Shown: positions 1-8,137 of the stretch, one piece after another | Layout of the letters: every line of letters starts with the position of its first letter | Numbering within the stretch: position 1 is the stretch's first letter | Assembly: GCF_050876985.1 (NCBI RefSeq) | Contig: NZ_JBPAPP010000001.1 | Direction: 5' to 3' (one strand) | Source of the DNA: Halopseudomonas sp002296055 | Lineage (GTDB): Bacteria > Pseudomonadota > Gammaproteobacteria > Pseudomonadales > Pseudomonadaceae | Length of the DNA: 64,000 nucleotides | Position numbers and translations under genes: made by a program | The notes under the pieces: model-generated | Told to the model about the DNA's origin: nothing | The model's input: the letters and a program-made list of their open reading frames with translations, nothing else | Database searches by the model: none

Positions 1-356
1 TTGAGCTGACGATCAAGCTCTCGCAGGCTGCGGGCTACCTCTTTTGGTGGGTCGCACTCCTGCAGCTGCTCAATCAGCTCCTGCAGCGCCCGGGTGGTTT
101 CGGTGGCGCGTTGCTGGCGGTTCTGGTCGGCGGCGAGGACGGCGCGCTCCAGGTCTGGCAGCAGCTCGCCAAGCAGGTGAACAGGAGCATCTGCGCGTAA
201 CGCACGGCGTAGCTCGTTAAGTCGTTTATCCAGCAAGGGGTCGATGCCCGCGGCGGCAATGCTGACGCGGACCAGGCCACGTTTCAGCAGCTCGGTCTGC
301 TCGTCAGGCTCGAGATAGTGGGAAGAGCCATTGGCGCTTGGCTGGGTATCCGACAT
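1..356 (-). CDS. N-terminal part of a diguanylate cyclase-type protein (runs off the left edge)
   Basis: An open frame starts with ATG at 356 (MSDTQPSANG...) and stays open to base 1, so about 118 residues are visible. They are charged and probably helical (LLKRGLVRV, LLPDLERAVLA, ALQELIEQLQ), with no catalytic motif yet. The call rests on synteny as I recall it: in P. aeruginosa the gene after the EEP protein, dsbA and cytochrome c4 is the GGDEF protein PA5487 (DgcH), which has a helical N-terminal region of this kind. The GGDEF domain would lie outside the window. It could be another regulator with a helical N-terminus. The frame itself is well supported; the function is inferred from context. 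Confidence 0.6.
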   Translation of the reverse strand, partial: MSDTQPSANGSSHYLEPDEQTELLKRGLVRVSIAAAGIDPLLDKRLNELRRALRADAPVHLLGELLPDLERAVLAADQNRQQRATETTRALQELIEQLQECDPPKEVARSLRELDRQL

Positions 357-470
357 GGGGACTCCGGGGGTTAACTACCAGAGATTATAGGGTATGCGGG
401 CTGGCTGGCTAGTCTGGAAAGTGCTCGTTGCAACCCAGACGATCAACCGGCGTTGTTCCGCTTTTGGAGC

Positions 471-1358
471 CTAGCTTGAGGGGGCCAGATCGGAGGATGT
501 CGGATCCTGACACAGGCTGGCTGGCAGCTTGATATGCATGGCCACTGGCAGGTGGTCCGAGATGGCTTGCGGCAGCACGTCTACCCGGTCGATATCCAGG
601 CTGGGGCTGATCAGGATATGGTCCAGCACACGCGCTGGACGCCAGCTGGGATAGGTGCCGGGCAGGTCGGGAGCCTGCAGGTTGGCGCCTTTGAGTGGAG
701 AGTGCTCTAGCAGGTCTTCGGCGTGGGTGTTCATGTCACCCATCAGTACCACATGGCGATGGTCGGCTATGCGCTCGCGTACGTAGGCCAGCTGGTTTGC
801 CCGCCCCTTGGTACTCAGCGCGAGATGCATCATGACCACCAGTAGCGAGTCTTCGCCCTGGCCGAATTGGGTCAGGATTGCACCGCGCCCAGGCAGGATG
901 CCCGGCAGCTTGTGGTCTTCAAGCAGGTCAGGGGCAAAGCGGCTGAGCAGGCCGTTGGAGTGCTGGGCGAAGCGCCCGAGGTTGCGGTTGAGTTGCTGAT
1001 ACCAGTACGGAAAGCCACTCTCGCGGGCGAGATGCTCAACCTGGTTGACGAAGCCGGAGCGCAGGCTGCCGCCGTCAACCTCCTGCAGGGCAACCAGGTC
1101 AAACTCGTTGAGCAATTGCGCCACGCGTCCCAACTGCTGTTGGCGTCCGGCGTGCGGCAACAGGTGCTGCCAGCCGCGGGTCAGATAGTGGTGATAGCGC
1201 TGGGTATTGATGCCTACCTGGATATTGAAACTCAGCAGGCGCAGTACATCGGGTAGCGGCTGTCGGTCGGTGGCGCACAGCTCATTGGTACGCAGCTCCC
1301 CCGGCGCCATGTGGCCCCGGGTGGTGCGGCGACTGTTGATGTTGCCGACCGACAGCAT
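471..1358 (-). CDS. Endonuclease/exonuclease/phosphatase (EEP) family protein
   Basis: This 295-residue protein has the EEP (DNase I-like) fold signatures: LLSFNIQVG near residue 42, VALQEVDGG with the metal-binding Glu near 95, a GDMNTHAEDL motif near 208 and the terminal SDHLPVAMHI with the catalytic Asp-His pair near 268. EEP enzymes are Mg-dependent phosphodiesterases or phosphatases acting on nucleic acids, phospholipids or inositol phosphates, and the substrate cannot be read from sequence. No signal peptide is seen, so it is probably cytoplasmic. The ATG start at 1358 lies 3 bp after the dsbA stop codon, so it is probably the distal gene of a dsbA operon. Its C-terminal tail is low complexity (DPTSSDLAPSS). 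Confidence 0.85.
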   Translation of the reverse strand: MLSVGNINSRRTTRGHMAPGELRTNELCATDRQPLPDVLRLLSFNIQVGINTQRYHHYLTRGWQHLLPHAGRQQQLGRVAQLLNEFDLVALQEVDGGSLRSGFVNQVEHLARESGFPYWYQQLNRNLGRFAQHSNGLLSRFAPDLLEDHKLPGILPGRGAILTQFGQGEDSLLVVMMHLALSTKGRANQLAYVRERIADHRHVVLMGDMNTHAEDLLEHSPLKGANLQAPDLPGTYPSWRPARVLDHILISPSLDIDRVDVLPQAISDHLPVAMHIKLPASLCQDPTSSDLAPSS

Positions 1359-1361
1359 GGA

Positions 1362-2000
1362 TCAGCCCTGTGTTGCCTGGCGTTCCTGCTCGATCAGGTA
1401 CTCGGCAATTTTCAGCATATTTTCATAGCTGCCGGCCATCTGACCTTCGATGCGGTATTTGCCGTTGATAATCAGGCAGGGCACGCCGGTGGCGCGGTAG
1501 GAGCGGGCCAGGCGGGTGGCCTGATCAATACGGCTCTTCACGCCGAAGGAACTCCACGCCTTGCGGAATTCGTCTTCCGTGATGCCGTAGTCTTCGAGGA
1601 AGTCCACCATGGCGTCTTCATCGGCCAGACGGTTGTTTTGCTTGTGGATCGCGTTGAAAACGGCGTCGTGGGTCTCTTCCAGCTTACCCAGGCTGTCCAG
1701 GGTGTAGAACAGCTGACCGTGGGTGTTCCAGGCGCCGCCGAACATCGCCGGCACTGGGCGGAAATTGACGTCGTCAGGCAGGGTCTTACTCCACTCGGTA
1801 ACGAGCGGATTCAGTGTGTAGCAATGCGGGCAGCCGTACCAGAACAGCTCTGCTACTTCGATCTTGTCCGGGTCGGCGGTTGCGGCCGGCGTTGGCAGTA
1901 CGACGTAGTGTACTCCAGCCTGGTATTGGACCTGCTGGGCCTGGGCCAGGGCAAAGCTGCCGAGCAGCCAGATCAGGGCAACGCTGAACAACGCACGCAT
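1362..2000 (-). CDS. dsbA: Periplasmic thiol:disulfide oxidoreductase DsbA
   Basis: The 212-residue product begins with a signal peptide (about residues 1-21, ending ALAQA) and has a thioredoxin fold with the DsbA active site CPHC at 57-60 inside FWYGCPHCYTLNP. A cis-Pro loop (TGVPCLIING) lies near residue 160. DsbA donates disulfides to folding exported proteins, here including cytochromes and outer-membrane proteins, and is reoxidised by DsbB. I chose the ATG at 2000 rather than the TTG at 2012 because GGAG precedes it by 8 nt and because it places the signal peptide at the N-terminus. The EEP gene follows 3 bp downstream; a strong terminator at 2095-2119 separates it from cytochrome c4. 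Confidence 0.95.
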   Translation of the reverse strand: MRALFSVALIWLLGSFALAQAQQVQYQAGVHYVVLPTPAATADPDKIEVAELFWYGCPHCYTLNPLVTEWSKTLPDDVNFRPVPAMFGGAWNTHGQLFYTLDSLGKLEETHDAVFNAIHKQNNRLADEDAMVDFLEDYGITEDEFRKAWSSFGVKSRIDQATRLARSYRATGVPCLIINGKYRIEGQMAGSYENMLKIAEYLIEQERQATQG

Positions 2001-2094
2001 GTAAGACTCCAAAAACGGGATATGACGGATGTGAGACCCGACAGTAGAGCAAAGATTCCGCGATTACCAGACACAAACCTGCGGGCATAAAAAA

Positions 2095-2119
2095 GGGCGG
2101 CCAATGGCCGCCCTTTTTT
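2095..2119 (-). terminator. Intrinsic terminator after cytochrome c4
   Basis: The perfect stem GGGCGGCC / GGCCGCCC (2095-2102 and 2106-2113) with a 3-nt loop is flanked by A and T runs on both sides, so it can work in either direction. It lies 18 bp beyond the stop of the cytochrome c4 gene and before dsbA. Confidence 0.9.
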
Positions 2120-2136
2120 GTTACAAGCTCTTACGC

Positions 2137-2745
2137 TTAACGCAGGCCTTGGATATAGGCGGAAACCGCTTCGATATCCTTGTTGCTCAGGCGGCTGGAC
2201 ACGGTCTGCATGATTGCGGCTTCACCGTCGTTGGTGCGGTTGCCCTCGCGGAAGTCGGTCAGCTGCTTGGCAGTATAGGTGGCATGTTGGCCAGCCAGGC
2301 GCGGATAGGAGGCAGGCGGGTTGCCCTTGCCGGTCGGGGAGTGACAGCCGGTGCAGGCTGGCAGGCCTGTTTCCAGGTTGCCGCCGCGGAAGATGGCTTC
2401 GCCGCGCTCGGCCAGGGCCGGGTCAGCAGCGCCCAGAGTCATGCTTTGGGAGGCGAAGTAGGCGGCGATATCAGCCATGTCCTGCTCGTTCAGTCCATCC
2501 AGCATGCCAGTCATTTCAATAACGGTGCGGCGGCCTTCCTTGATGTCAGTCAGCTGCTTGAGCAGATACTGTTCACCCTGGCCAGCCAGCTTCGGGAAGT
2601 TGGGGGCCGGGCTGTTGCCGTCCGCGCCGTGGCAGGCGCCACAAACGGCGACCTTGCCTTGACCGGCTTCTGCGTTGCCTTCCAGAGCATGCGCGCCCGT
2701 GGCGACACCCAGGGTCAGCAGCAGACTAACGAGTAATTTATTCAT
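2137..2745 (-). CDS. cc4: Diheme cytochrome c4
   Basis: A 202-residue exported protein with a signal peptide (cleavage probably after ATGAHA, residue 20) and two class I cytochrome c domains. The heme-binding motifs are CGACH at 35-39 and CTGCH at 131-135, and Met ligands are expected in MTGMLDG and IMQTVSS. The length and the two internally similar halves are typical of cytochrome c4, a periplasmic electron carrier from the bc1 complex to terminal oxidases. That suits the caa3 oxidase genes at 19-24 kb. It is transcribed divergently from engB across about 300 bp and ends in the terminator at 2095-2119. In P. aeruginosa it also neighbours engB and dsbA. Confidence 0.95.
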   Translation of the reverse strand: MNKLLVSLLLTLGVATGAHALEGNAEAGQGKVAVCGACHGADGNSPAPNFPKLAGQGEQYLLKQLTDIKEGRRTVIEMTGMLDGLNEQDMADIAAYFASQSMTLGAADPALAERGEAIFRGGNLETGLPACTGCHSPTGKGNPPASYPRLAGQHATYTAKQLTDFREGNRTNDGEAAIMQTVSSRLSNKDIEAVSAYIQGLR

Positions 2746-3051
2746 CGGCTAATCCAATAACGGCTAAAAGAAAACGTGTTGGCCTTGCCTGCTGTCCGGC
2801 CTTGTTGACCGCGTTATCCAGCGCAGGCTGCCTTGATTTTGTGCTCATGCTAGCGGCGCACTGGCCCCGGCGCAATGGCTTAAATGCCGCACCCGAAGCC
2901 GCAGTCTTGGCTGGCAGGAGTCTAAGGGGGCTGACGCGGGCCGGGGCAATTGGTCAGTGCTTCCCATAACCGCGGCATTATATACTAAGCGGGCCTCAAA
3001 CGTGAATGTCATCAGTCTTGGGCCGGCACGGCCGGCCCCAACGGGAATACC
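2746..3051. promoter_or_regulatory. Divergent promoter region of cytochrome c4 and engB
   Basis: This 306-bp gene-free stretch separates the divergent starts. A TATACT box at 2981-2986 is a plausible -10 for engB, but no good -35 is found 16-18 bp before it. No convincing operator or small ORF was seen. Confidence 0.4.
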
Positions 3052-3699
3052 ATGTCTTCCAGCACCCCCCTCGTCTCCCTGTGTCAGCAGGCCACCTTTA
3101 TCAAAAGCGCCAGCCTGGTGTCCCAATGCCCGCCTGATCTCGGGCTCGAAGTGGCCTTTGCCGGACGCTCCAATGCGGGCAAGTCGAGTGCCCTGAATAC
3201 CTTGACGCACGCGCGGCTGGCGCGTACCTCGAAGACGCCGGGCCGCACCCAGCTAATCAACTTCTTCCGGCTGGATGACGAGCGGCGCCTGGTTGACTTG
3301 CCCGGTTACGGTTACGCCAAGGTGCCGCTGGAGCTGAAGGCGCACTGGCAACAACATCTGGATGCCTACCTGACCGGTCGCCAGAGCCTGGTGGGGCTGG
3401 TGTTGGTGATGGACCTGCGTCATCCGTTGTCGGACTTTGACTGCATGATGCTGGAATGGGCGCGCAAGAGTGATATTCCGGCCCACGTGCTACTCAGCAA
3501 GGCCGACAAGATGGCTTTTGGCGCTGCCAAAAATGCACTGCTCAAGGTGCAGACGCGTATGCGCAAGGAGCTGCGCTCCAACGCCAGCGTTCAGCTGTTC
3601 TCCTCGCCCAAGCGTATGGGTGTTGATGAGGCCCACGCGCGGCTGGCGCAGTGGTTGTTCCCGGCTGAGCCAGCTGAGCTGGAAACTGGCGAGAGCTGA
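3052..3699 (+). CDS. engB: Ribosome biogenesis GTPase EngB (YihA/YsxC)
   Basis: The 215-residue TRAFAC-class GTPase carries the P-loop GRSNAGKS at 38-45, a G3 motif DLPGYGYAKV, and the G4-type LSKADKM near residue 146. EngB/YihA GTPases assist late assembly of the 50S subunit in the cytoplasm. The usual family length is about 200 residues. The ATG at 3052 follows a weak Shine-Dalgarno region (GGGAATACC). engB converges on the small RNA and polA transcribed from the other strand, the same arrangement as polA-spf-yihA in E. coli. Confidence 0.95.
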   Translation: MSSSTPLVSLCQQATFIKSASLVSQCPPDLGLEVAFAGRSNAGKSSALNTLTHARLARTSKTPGRTQLINFFRLDDERRLVDLPGYGYAKVPLELKAHWQQHLDAYLTGRQSLVGLVLVMDLRHPLSDFDCMMLEWARKSDIPAHVLLSKADKMAFGAAKNALLKVQTRMRKELRSNASVQLFSSPKRMGVDEAHARLAQWLFPAEPAELETGES

Positions 3700-3708
3700 A
3701 TTTTAGGC

Positions 3709-3844
3709 AAAAAAAACCCCGAGCTTCTATGGGGAGGGAGGCTCGGGGTTAACTGACCGGGCTGTGCTAGGAAAGGGAGTGCCCGGTTTTTCTGCCAACA
3801 CTAAATCACATCTAAGGAGCATGAATGGCTCTCAAGCCGTTCAT
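3709..3844 (-). ncRNA. ersA: ErsA-like small RNA (Spot 42 position, between polA and engB)
   Basis: On the minus strand an AlgU-type promoter (3849-3876) is followed about 5 nt later by a predicted start near 3844 (ATGAACGGC...). The first 24 nt fold into a hairpin: ATGAACGGCT pairs with AGCCATTCAT, one mismatch, loop of four. A pyrimidine-rich single-stranded segment containing CACTCCCTTTCC comes next. A classic intrinsic terminator ends it: stem AACCCCGAGC (3741-3750) / GCTCGGGGTT (3715-3724) and then a run of eight T (3709-3716). The length of about 136 nt, the sigma-22 promoter and the position between polA and engB match what is known of the P. aeruginosa Hfq-binding RNA ErsA (envelope stress and exopolysaccharide/biofilm control; an algC regulator). 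Identity is inferred from position, promoter and architecture, not from an alignment. Confidence 0.85.
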
Positions 3845-3848
3845 AAGC

Positions 3849-3876
3849 TCTGACCGGGTGGGTTCAGGATAAGTTC
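3849..3876 (-). promoter_or_regulatory. AlgU/RpoE (sigma-22) promoter of the ErsA-like RNA
   Basis: Read on the minus strand: GAACTT (3871-3876), a 17-nt spacer, then TCAGA (3849-3853). This matches the AlgU consensus GAACTT-N16/17-TCnnA exactly and predicts envelope-stress control of the downstream small RNA. Confidence 0.85.
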
Positions 3877-3903
3877 AAAAAAAGATTTAGACGGAAGGGT
3901 TAT

Positions 3904-3935
3904 GAAAACGGCAGCGCTTAGGCGCTGTCGTTTTC
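3904..3935. terminator. Hairpin terminator between polA and the ErsA promoter
   Basis: Inverted repeat GAAAACGGCAGCGC / GCGCTGTCGTTTTC with a 4-nt loop and one non-Watson-Crick position. Both ends are A/T rich, so it may stop polA transcripts and insulate the small RNA promoter that begins 30 bp away. Confidence 0.65.
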
Positions 3936-3949
3936 AGCGGCAAGCTTCA

Positions 3950-3981
3950 AGCTGCAAGCCGCAAGCTTGCGGCTTGCAGCT
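3950..3981. repeat. Perfect 32-bp palindrome (REP-like element) behind polA
   Basis: The arms AGCTGCAAGCCGCAAG and its exact complement meet at an AAGCTT centre. The surrounding CAAGCTTCAAGCTGCAAGC composition is typical of short intergenic repeats in pseudomonads. It starts 16 bp after the polA stop and probably folds in the 3' UTR. Confidence 0.7.
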
Positions 3982-3996
3982 CAGCCCAAAGGGCCG

Positions 3997-6741
3997 CTAG
4001 TGCGCTTCGTCCCAGTTATCACCCACCCCTACCTCGACTACCAGCGGCACATCGAGTTCGGCGGCCTGGGCCATGTGGTCCTTGAGGCCTTTAGTCACTG
4101 CGTCGATCTGGTCTTCGTGCACTTCCAGTACCAGTTCGTCGTGTACCTGCATGATGACTCGGGCGTCCAGGCTGCTGTCGTTCAGCCAGGCCTCCACCTT
4201 GATCATCGCGCGCTTGATGATGTCGGCGGCGGTGCCTTGCATTGGCGCGTTGATGGCGGTGCGTTCGGCGGCCTTGCGCATGGCCTGGTTCTTGGCGTGA
4301 ATTTCCGGCAGGTACAGACGGCGGCCAAACAGGGTTTCGACATAGCCCTGCTCGCTGGCCTGCTCGCGGGTGCGCTCCATGTAGCTGAGCACGCCCGGGT
4401 AGCGGGCGAAGTAACGGTCGATGTAGGCCTGGGCCTGCTTGCGGTCGACGCCGATCTGCTTGGCGAGGCCGAAGGCGCTCATGCCGTAGATCAGGCCGAA
4501 GTTGATTGCCTTGGCGCTGCGGCGCTGATCGGAGCTGACCTCGTCCAGCTCGACCCCGAAGACTTCGGCGGCGGTAGCGCGGTGTACGTCCAGATCGTGC
4601 TTGAAGGCATCCAGCAGGCCGGCGTCCTGGGCCAGGTGGGCCATGATGCGCAGCTCGATCTGCGAGTAGTCGGCGGCCAGCAGCTTGTAGCCCTTGGGCG
4701 CGACAAAGGCCTGACGAATGCGTCGGCCCTCGGTGGTGCGGATCGGGATGTTCTGCAGGTTCGGGTCGGATGACGACAGGCGCCCGGTAGCGGCCACGGC
4801 CTGATGATAGGAGGTGTGGATGCGCCCGGTGCGCGGGTTGATCTGCTCCGGCAGGCGGTCAGTGTAGGTGCTCTTGAGCTTGCTGACGCTGCGGTACTGC
4901 ATGATCACCTGCGGCAGCTCGAAGCCCTGCTCGGCCAGCTCGGCCAGCACCGCCTCGGCGGTCGAGGGCTGGCCCTTGGCGGTTTTTGACAGCACCGGCA
5001 GGCCCTGCTTTTCATACAGGATGGCGCCCAGCTGCTTGGGCGAGCCAAGGTTGAACTCCTCGCCCGCCAGCTCGAACGCCTGGCGTTCCAGCGCCACCAT
5101 CTTGTCGCCCAGCTCAATGCTCTGCTTGCCCAGCAGATTGGCATCGACCAGCGCGCCGTTGCGTTCGATGCGTGCCAGCACCGGCATCAGCGGCATTTCA
5201 ATTTCCTGCAGCACACGCGCCAGTGACGCTTGCGGCTGCAGTTTGGCCCACAGGGTCTGGTGCAGGCGCAGGGTGACGTCGGCGTCTTCGGCGGCGTAGG
5301 GGCCCGCCTGCTCCAGCGCAATCTGGTCAAAGGTCAGCTGCTTGCTGCCCTTGCCGGCGATGTCTTCGAACTTGATGGTGCCCTGGCCGAGATACTTGAG
5401 CGACAGGCTGTCCATGTCGTGACGGGTGGCGGTGGCGTCCAGCACGTAGGATTCGAGCATGGTGTCAAAGGCCACGCCCTGCACGCGGATGTCGTAGTGG
5501 GCCAGCACGTTGATGTCGTACTTGGCGTGCTGCGCGACCTTGGCCTTGGCCGGGTCTTCCAGGTAGGGCTTGAGCGCAGCGAGTACCTTGTCGCGGTCGA
5601 GCTGGTCGGGTACGCCCATATAGCTGTGAGCAACCGGAATGTAGGCTGCCTCATGGGGCTGCACCGCCAGCGACACGCCGACCAGCTCGGCGCGCTGGGC
5701 GTCAATGCTGGTGGTTTCGGTGTCAAAGGCGAACAGCTCGGCGGCCTCGAGCTTGCCAAGCCAACGGTCAAAGTCGGCTTGCTCGGTGATGATCTCGTAC
5801 TGGTTTTCCTGGGTTTGCTCGGCGGCCTCGCCGCTGTCGCTGGCCTGGCCTGCGGCCTTGGCCTCGCGCAGCAGATCGTCCAGCCAGGTCTTGAACTCCA
5901 TCTCGCGGTACAGCTCGATCAGCGCCTCGCGGTTGGCGGGGCTGGGCTGCAGGGCGTCGACTTGCACTTCCAGCGGCACGTCCAGCTTGATGGTCGCCAG
6001 CTGGTAGGACAGGTAGGCCATTTCCTTGTGCTCTTCGAGCTTCTCGGGCAGTTTCTTGGCGCCGCGAATCGGCAGCTCCGGCACCTTGTCCAGGCTGTTG
6101 TAGATCACGTCCAGGCCGCCGCCCACGCCGGTCAGCAGGCCCAGAGCGGTCTTTTCACCAACGCCGGGCACGCCCGGAATGTTGTCGACCTTGTCGCCCA
6201 TCAGTGCCAGGTAGTCGATGATCAGTTCCGGGCCGATGCCAAACTTGTCGTGCACGCCCTGAATGTCCATCACGGTGCTGGTCATGGTGTTGACCAGGGT
6301 GATGTGCTCGTCGACCAGCTGCGCCATATCCTTGTCGCCGGTGGAGATCACCACCGCGCGCCCAGCGTCGGCGCTTTGCCGCGCCAGGGTGCCGATCACG
6401 TCGTCAGCCTCTACGCCGTCAACGCACAGCAGCGGCAGGCCGAGTGCACGAACGGCGGCGTGCAGGGGCTCGATCTGGGCGCGCAGGTCATCGGGCATGG
6501 GCGGGCGATGCGACTTGTACTGCTCGAACATCTCGTCGCGGAAGGTCGGCCCCTTGGCGTCGAATACCACGGCAATCGGGCTGCCGGGATATTGCTTGAG
6601 CAGGCTTTTCAGCATGTTCAGCACGCCTTTCACGGCGCCGGTCGGCTGCCCCTTGCTGGTAGTCAGGGGTGGCAGCGCGTGGAAGGCGCGATAAAGGTAG
6701 GACGAGCCGTCCACCAGGACGAGAGGTGTGGTGTCTGTCAT
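3997..6741 (-). CDS. polA: DNA polymerase I
   Basis: The 914-residue protein has three domains: the 5'-3' flap exonuclease (about 1-300; LVLVDGSSYLYRAFHAL, VEADDVIGTLA, GDKVDNIPGVPG), the 3'-5' exonuclease (about 320-500; the metal ligands are present in FAFDTETTS, so proofreading looks intact), and the polymerase (about 530-914; motif A DYSQIELRIMAHL, O-helix region RRSAKAINFGLIYG, motif C VHDELVLEV). It repairs gaps and removes Okazaki primers. The length is normal for the family. The ATG at 6741 is 72 bp from the divergent DUF2782 gene. Downstream lie a palindrome, a hairpin and the ErsA-like RNA. Confidence 0.98.
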   Translation of the reverse strand: MTDTTPLVLVDGSSYLYRAFHALPPLTTSKGQPTGAVKGVLNMLKSLLKQYPGSPIAVVFDAKGPTFRDEMFEQYKSHRPPMPDDLRAQIEPLHAAVRALGLPLLCVDGVEADDVIGTLARQSADAGRAVVISTGDKDMAQLVDEHITLVNTMTSTVMDIQGVHDKFGIGPELIIDYLALMGDKVDNIPGVPGVGEKTALGLLTGVGGGLDVIYNSLDKVPELPIRGAKKLPEKLEEHKEMAYLSYQLATIKLDVPLEVQVDALQPSPANREALIELYREMEFKTWLDDLLREAKAAGQASDSGEAAEQTQENQYEIITEQADFDRWLGKLEAAELFAFDTETTSIDAQRAELVGVSLAVQPHEAAYIPVAHSYMGVPDQLDRDKVLAALKPYLEDPAKAKVAQHAKYDINVLAHYDIRVQGVAFDTMLESYVLDATATRHDMDSLSLKYLGQGTIKFEDIAGKGSKQLTFDQIALEQAGPYAAEDADVTLRLHQTLWAKLQPQASLARVLQEIEMPLMPVLARIERNGALVDANLLGKQSIELGDKMVALERQAFELAGEEFNLGSPKQLGAILYEKQGLPVLSKTAKGQPSTAEAVLAELAEQGFELPQVIMQYRSVSKLKSTYTDRLPEQINPRTGRIHTSYHQAVAATGRLSSSDPNLQNIPIRTTEGRRIRQAFVAPKGYKLLAADYSQIELRIMAHLAQDAGLLDAFKHDLDVHRATAAEVFGVELDEVSSDQRRSAKAINFGLIYGMSAFGLAKQIGVDRKQAQAYIDRYFARYPGVLSYMERTREQASEQGYVETLFGRRLYLPEIHAKNQAMRKAAERTAINAPMQGTAADIIKRAMIKVEAWLNDSSLDARVIMQVHDELVLEVHEDQIDAVTKGLKDHMAQAAELDVPLVVEVGVGDNWDEAH

Positions 6742-6813
6742 GCGTCAGGTCAACAATTCCGGAGCCAATGGGGCTAGAATGAGGGCATCATTCAGGCAAA
6801 GGACAAGACTACC

Positions 6814-7098
6814 ATGATTCGTAAATTTGGCTTTGGATTGGCCGCCGCGCTGTTGTTGGGCAGTGCCTCGGTCATGGCGCAGGATGCGGTCCCGGGTGAC
6901 CCGGAAGTGACCATCCGCCAGGAAGGTGATCGCACGGTTGAGGAGTACCGCGTCAACGGCTTCCTCTATGCCATCAAGGTTATCCCCAACAGCGGTGCGC
7001 CCTACTATCTGGTAGCTGTGGATGAAGACGGCAACTACGTGCGCTCCGACCAGCCCGACGGGCTGCGTATCCCCTCCTGGAAGATCTTCGAGTGGTGA
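6814..7098 (+). CDS. DUF2782 family exported protein
   Basis: A 94-residue protein with a clear signal peptide (MIRKFGFGLAAALLLGSASVMA, about 22 residues). The mature part is VTIRQEGDRTVEEYRVNGFLYAIKVIP with a short PYYLVAVDEDGN strand and ends in SWKIFEW. This is the DUF2782 pattern found next to thrB in pseudomonads (PA5494 in PAO1, from memory). The function is unknown. It is probably a small periplasmic beta-rich protein. The thrB start codon lies 8 bp after its stop, so the two are probably co-transcribed. AGGACAAGACTACC precedes the ATG and provides a Shine-Dalgarno sequence. Confidence 0.85.
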   Translation: MIRKFGFGLAAALLLGSASVMAQDAVPGDPEVTIRQEGDRTVEEYRVNGFLYAIKVIPNSGAPYYLVAVDEDGNYVRSDQPDGLRIPSWKIFEW

Positions 7099-7106
7099 GC
7101 TGAGCC

Positions 7107-8060
7107 GTGTCGGTTTTCACCCCGCTGGCGCGGGCCGAGCTGGAGGCGCTGGTTGACGGCTTCGACCTGGGCCGGCTGATCGACTTTCAGGGTATTGAAG
7201 GCGGCAGCGAGAACAGCAACTTCTTTGTCAGCTGCGAGCAGGGAGACTTTGTGCTCACCCTGGTCGAGCGTGGCGATCCGGCGGCGTTGCCGTTTCTGGT
7301 CGAGTTGCTGGCCTGCTTGCGCGGCGCCGGTCTGGCCGTGCCCTACGCGGTTGCTGATCGCCATGGCCAGTGCCTGCATCAGCTCAAGGGCCGCCCGGCG
7401 TTGCTGCAGCCACGCCTGGCCGGGCGCCACGTAGAGCAGCCCGATGCCAGTCACTGCGAGGCGGTGGGTGGTTGGCTGGCGCAGTTGCATCTGGCCACGC
7501 GCGACACCGCGCTGGCGCGTCCGGACGAACGCGGTGTCGACTGGATGCAGGATCAGGCGCGGCGTCAGCTGCCGCAACAGAGCGGGCCGCTGGCCGAGGC
7601 GCTGGAGGCTTTACTGGCCCAGCTGGTGCACTGGCGCCGTCAGGATCCGGGCCTGCCGCGCGCGGTGCTGCATGCTGACCTGTTCCGCGACAATGTGTTG
7701 TTTGACGGCCATCACTTGAGCGGGGTGATCGACTTTTACAACGCCGCCAGTGGCTGGATGCTCTATGACGTGGCGATTGCCGTGAACGACTGGTGTCTGG
7801 ACGGCGATGGCGCGCTGGAGCCCCGACACGCGCGTGCCCTGTTGGCGGGATACGCGGCGCGGCGTGCTTTTACGGCCGCCGAGGCGCAGTGCTGGCCCGC
7901 CATGCTGCGGCTGGCGGCGCTGCGCTTCTGGCTGTCGCGGCAAATTGCAGCCGAGGAGTTTGCCGGGCAGGACGGCGTGCTGGTGAAAGACCCGCAGCAC
8001 TTTGCCCGACTGCTGCTGCAGCATCGGGCGGTTGCTGTTGGGCTACCGCTGGCGCTCTAG
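7107..8060 (+). CDS. thrB: Homoserine kinase (ThrB, APH-fold type)
   Basis: This 317-residue protein belongs to the aminoglycoside-phosphotransferase-like homoserine kinases used by pseudomonads rather than the GHMP-type ThrB of E. coli. Diagnostic segments are EGGSENSNFFV (nucleotide loop, near residue 31), the catalytic HADLFRDNVLF near 190 and VIDFYNAASGWMLYDVAI (the metal-binding Asp). It phosphorylates L-homoserine with ATP in threonine synthesis in the cytoplasm. The start is GTG at 7107, directly behind the DUF2782 gene with TGAGC overlapping its end, which suggests translational coupling. The alternative of a choline or methylthioribose kinase is unlikely given the synteny with polA. 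Confidence 0.93.
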   Translation: MSVFTPLARAELEALVDGFDLGRLIDFQGIEGGSENSNFFVSCEQGDFVLTLVERGDPAALPFLVELLACLRGAGLAVPYAVADRHGQCLHQLKGRPALLQPRLAGRHVEQPDASHCEAVGGWLAQLHLATRDTALARPDERGVDWMQDQARRQLPQQSGPLAEALEALLAQLVHWRRQDPGLPRAVLHADLFRDNVLFDGHHLSGVIDFYNAASGWMLYDVAIAVNDWCLDGDGALEPRHARALLAGYAARRAFTAAEAQCWPAMLRLAALRFWLSRQIAAEEFAGQDGVLVKDPQHFARLLLQHRAVAVGLPLAL

Positions 8061-8137
8061 GCGATAGCGGCTAATCTGGTTAGGCATTAACCCAGCGGCG
8101 TCGTCAGGCAGTGCCGTTGCCTAACGGAGCTGCCACC

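Noticed and set aside
3715..3750. Terminator read as the engB terminator
   Set aside because: On the plus strand the hairpin is preceded by the A run and followed by AACTGACC, with no T tract. The T run lies on the minus strand, which fits the small RNA.
5230..6777. 515-codon open frame on the plus strand
   Set aside because: It is antisense to polA in a GC-rich region. Its protein is Gly/Val/Leu/His-rich with no motif, as expected for a shadow frame.
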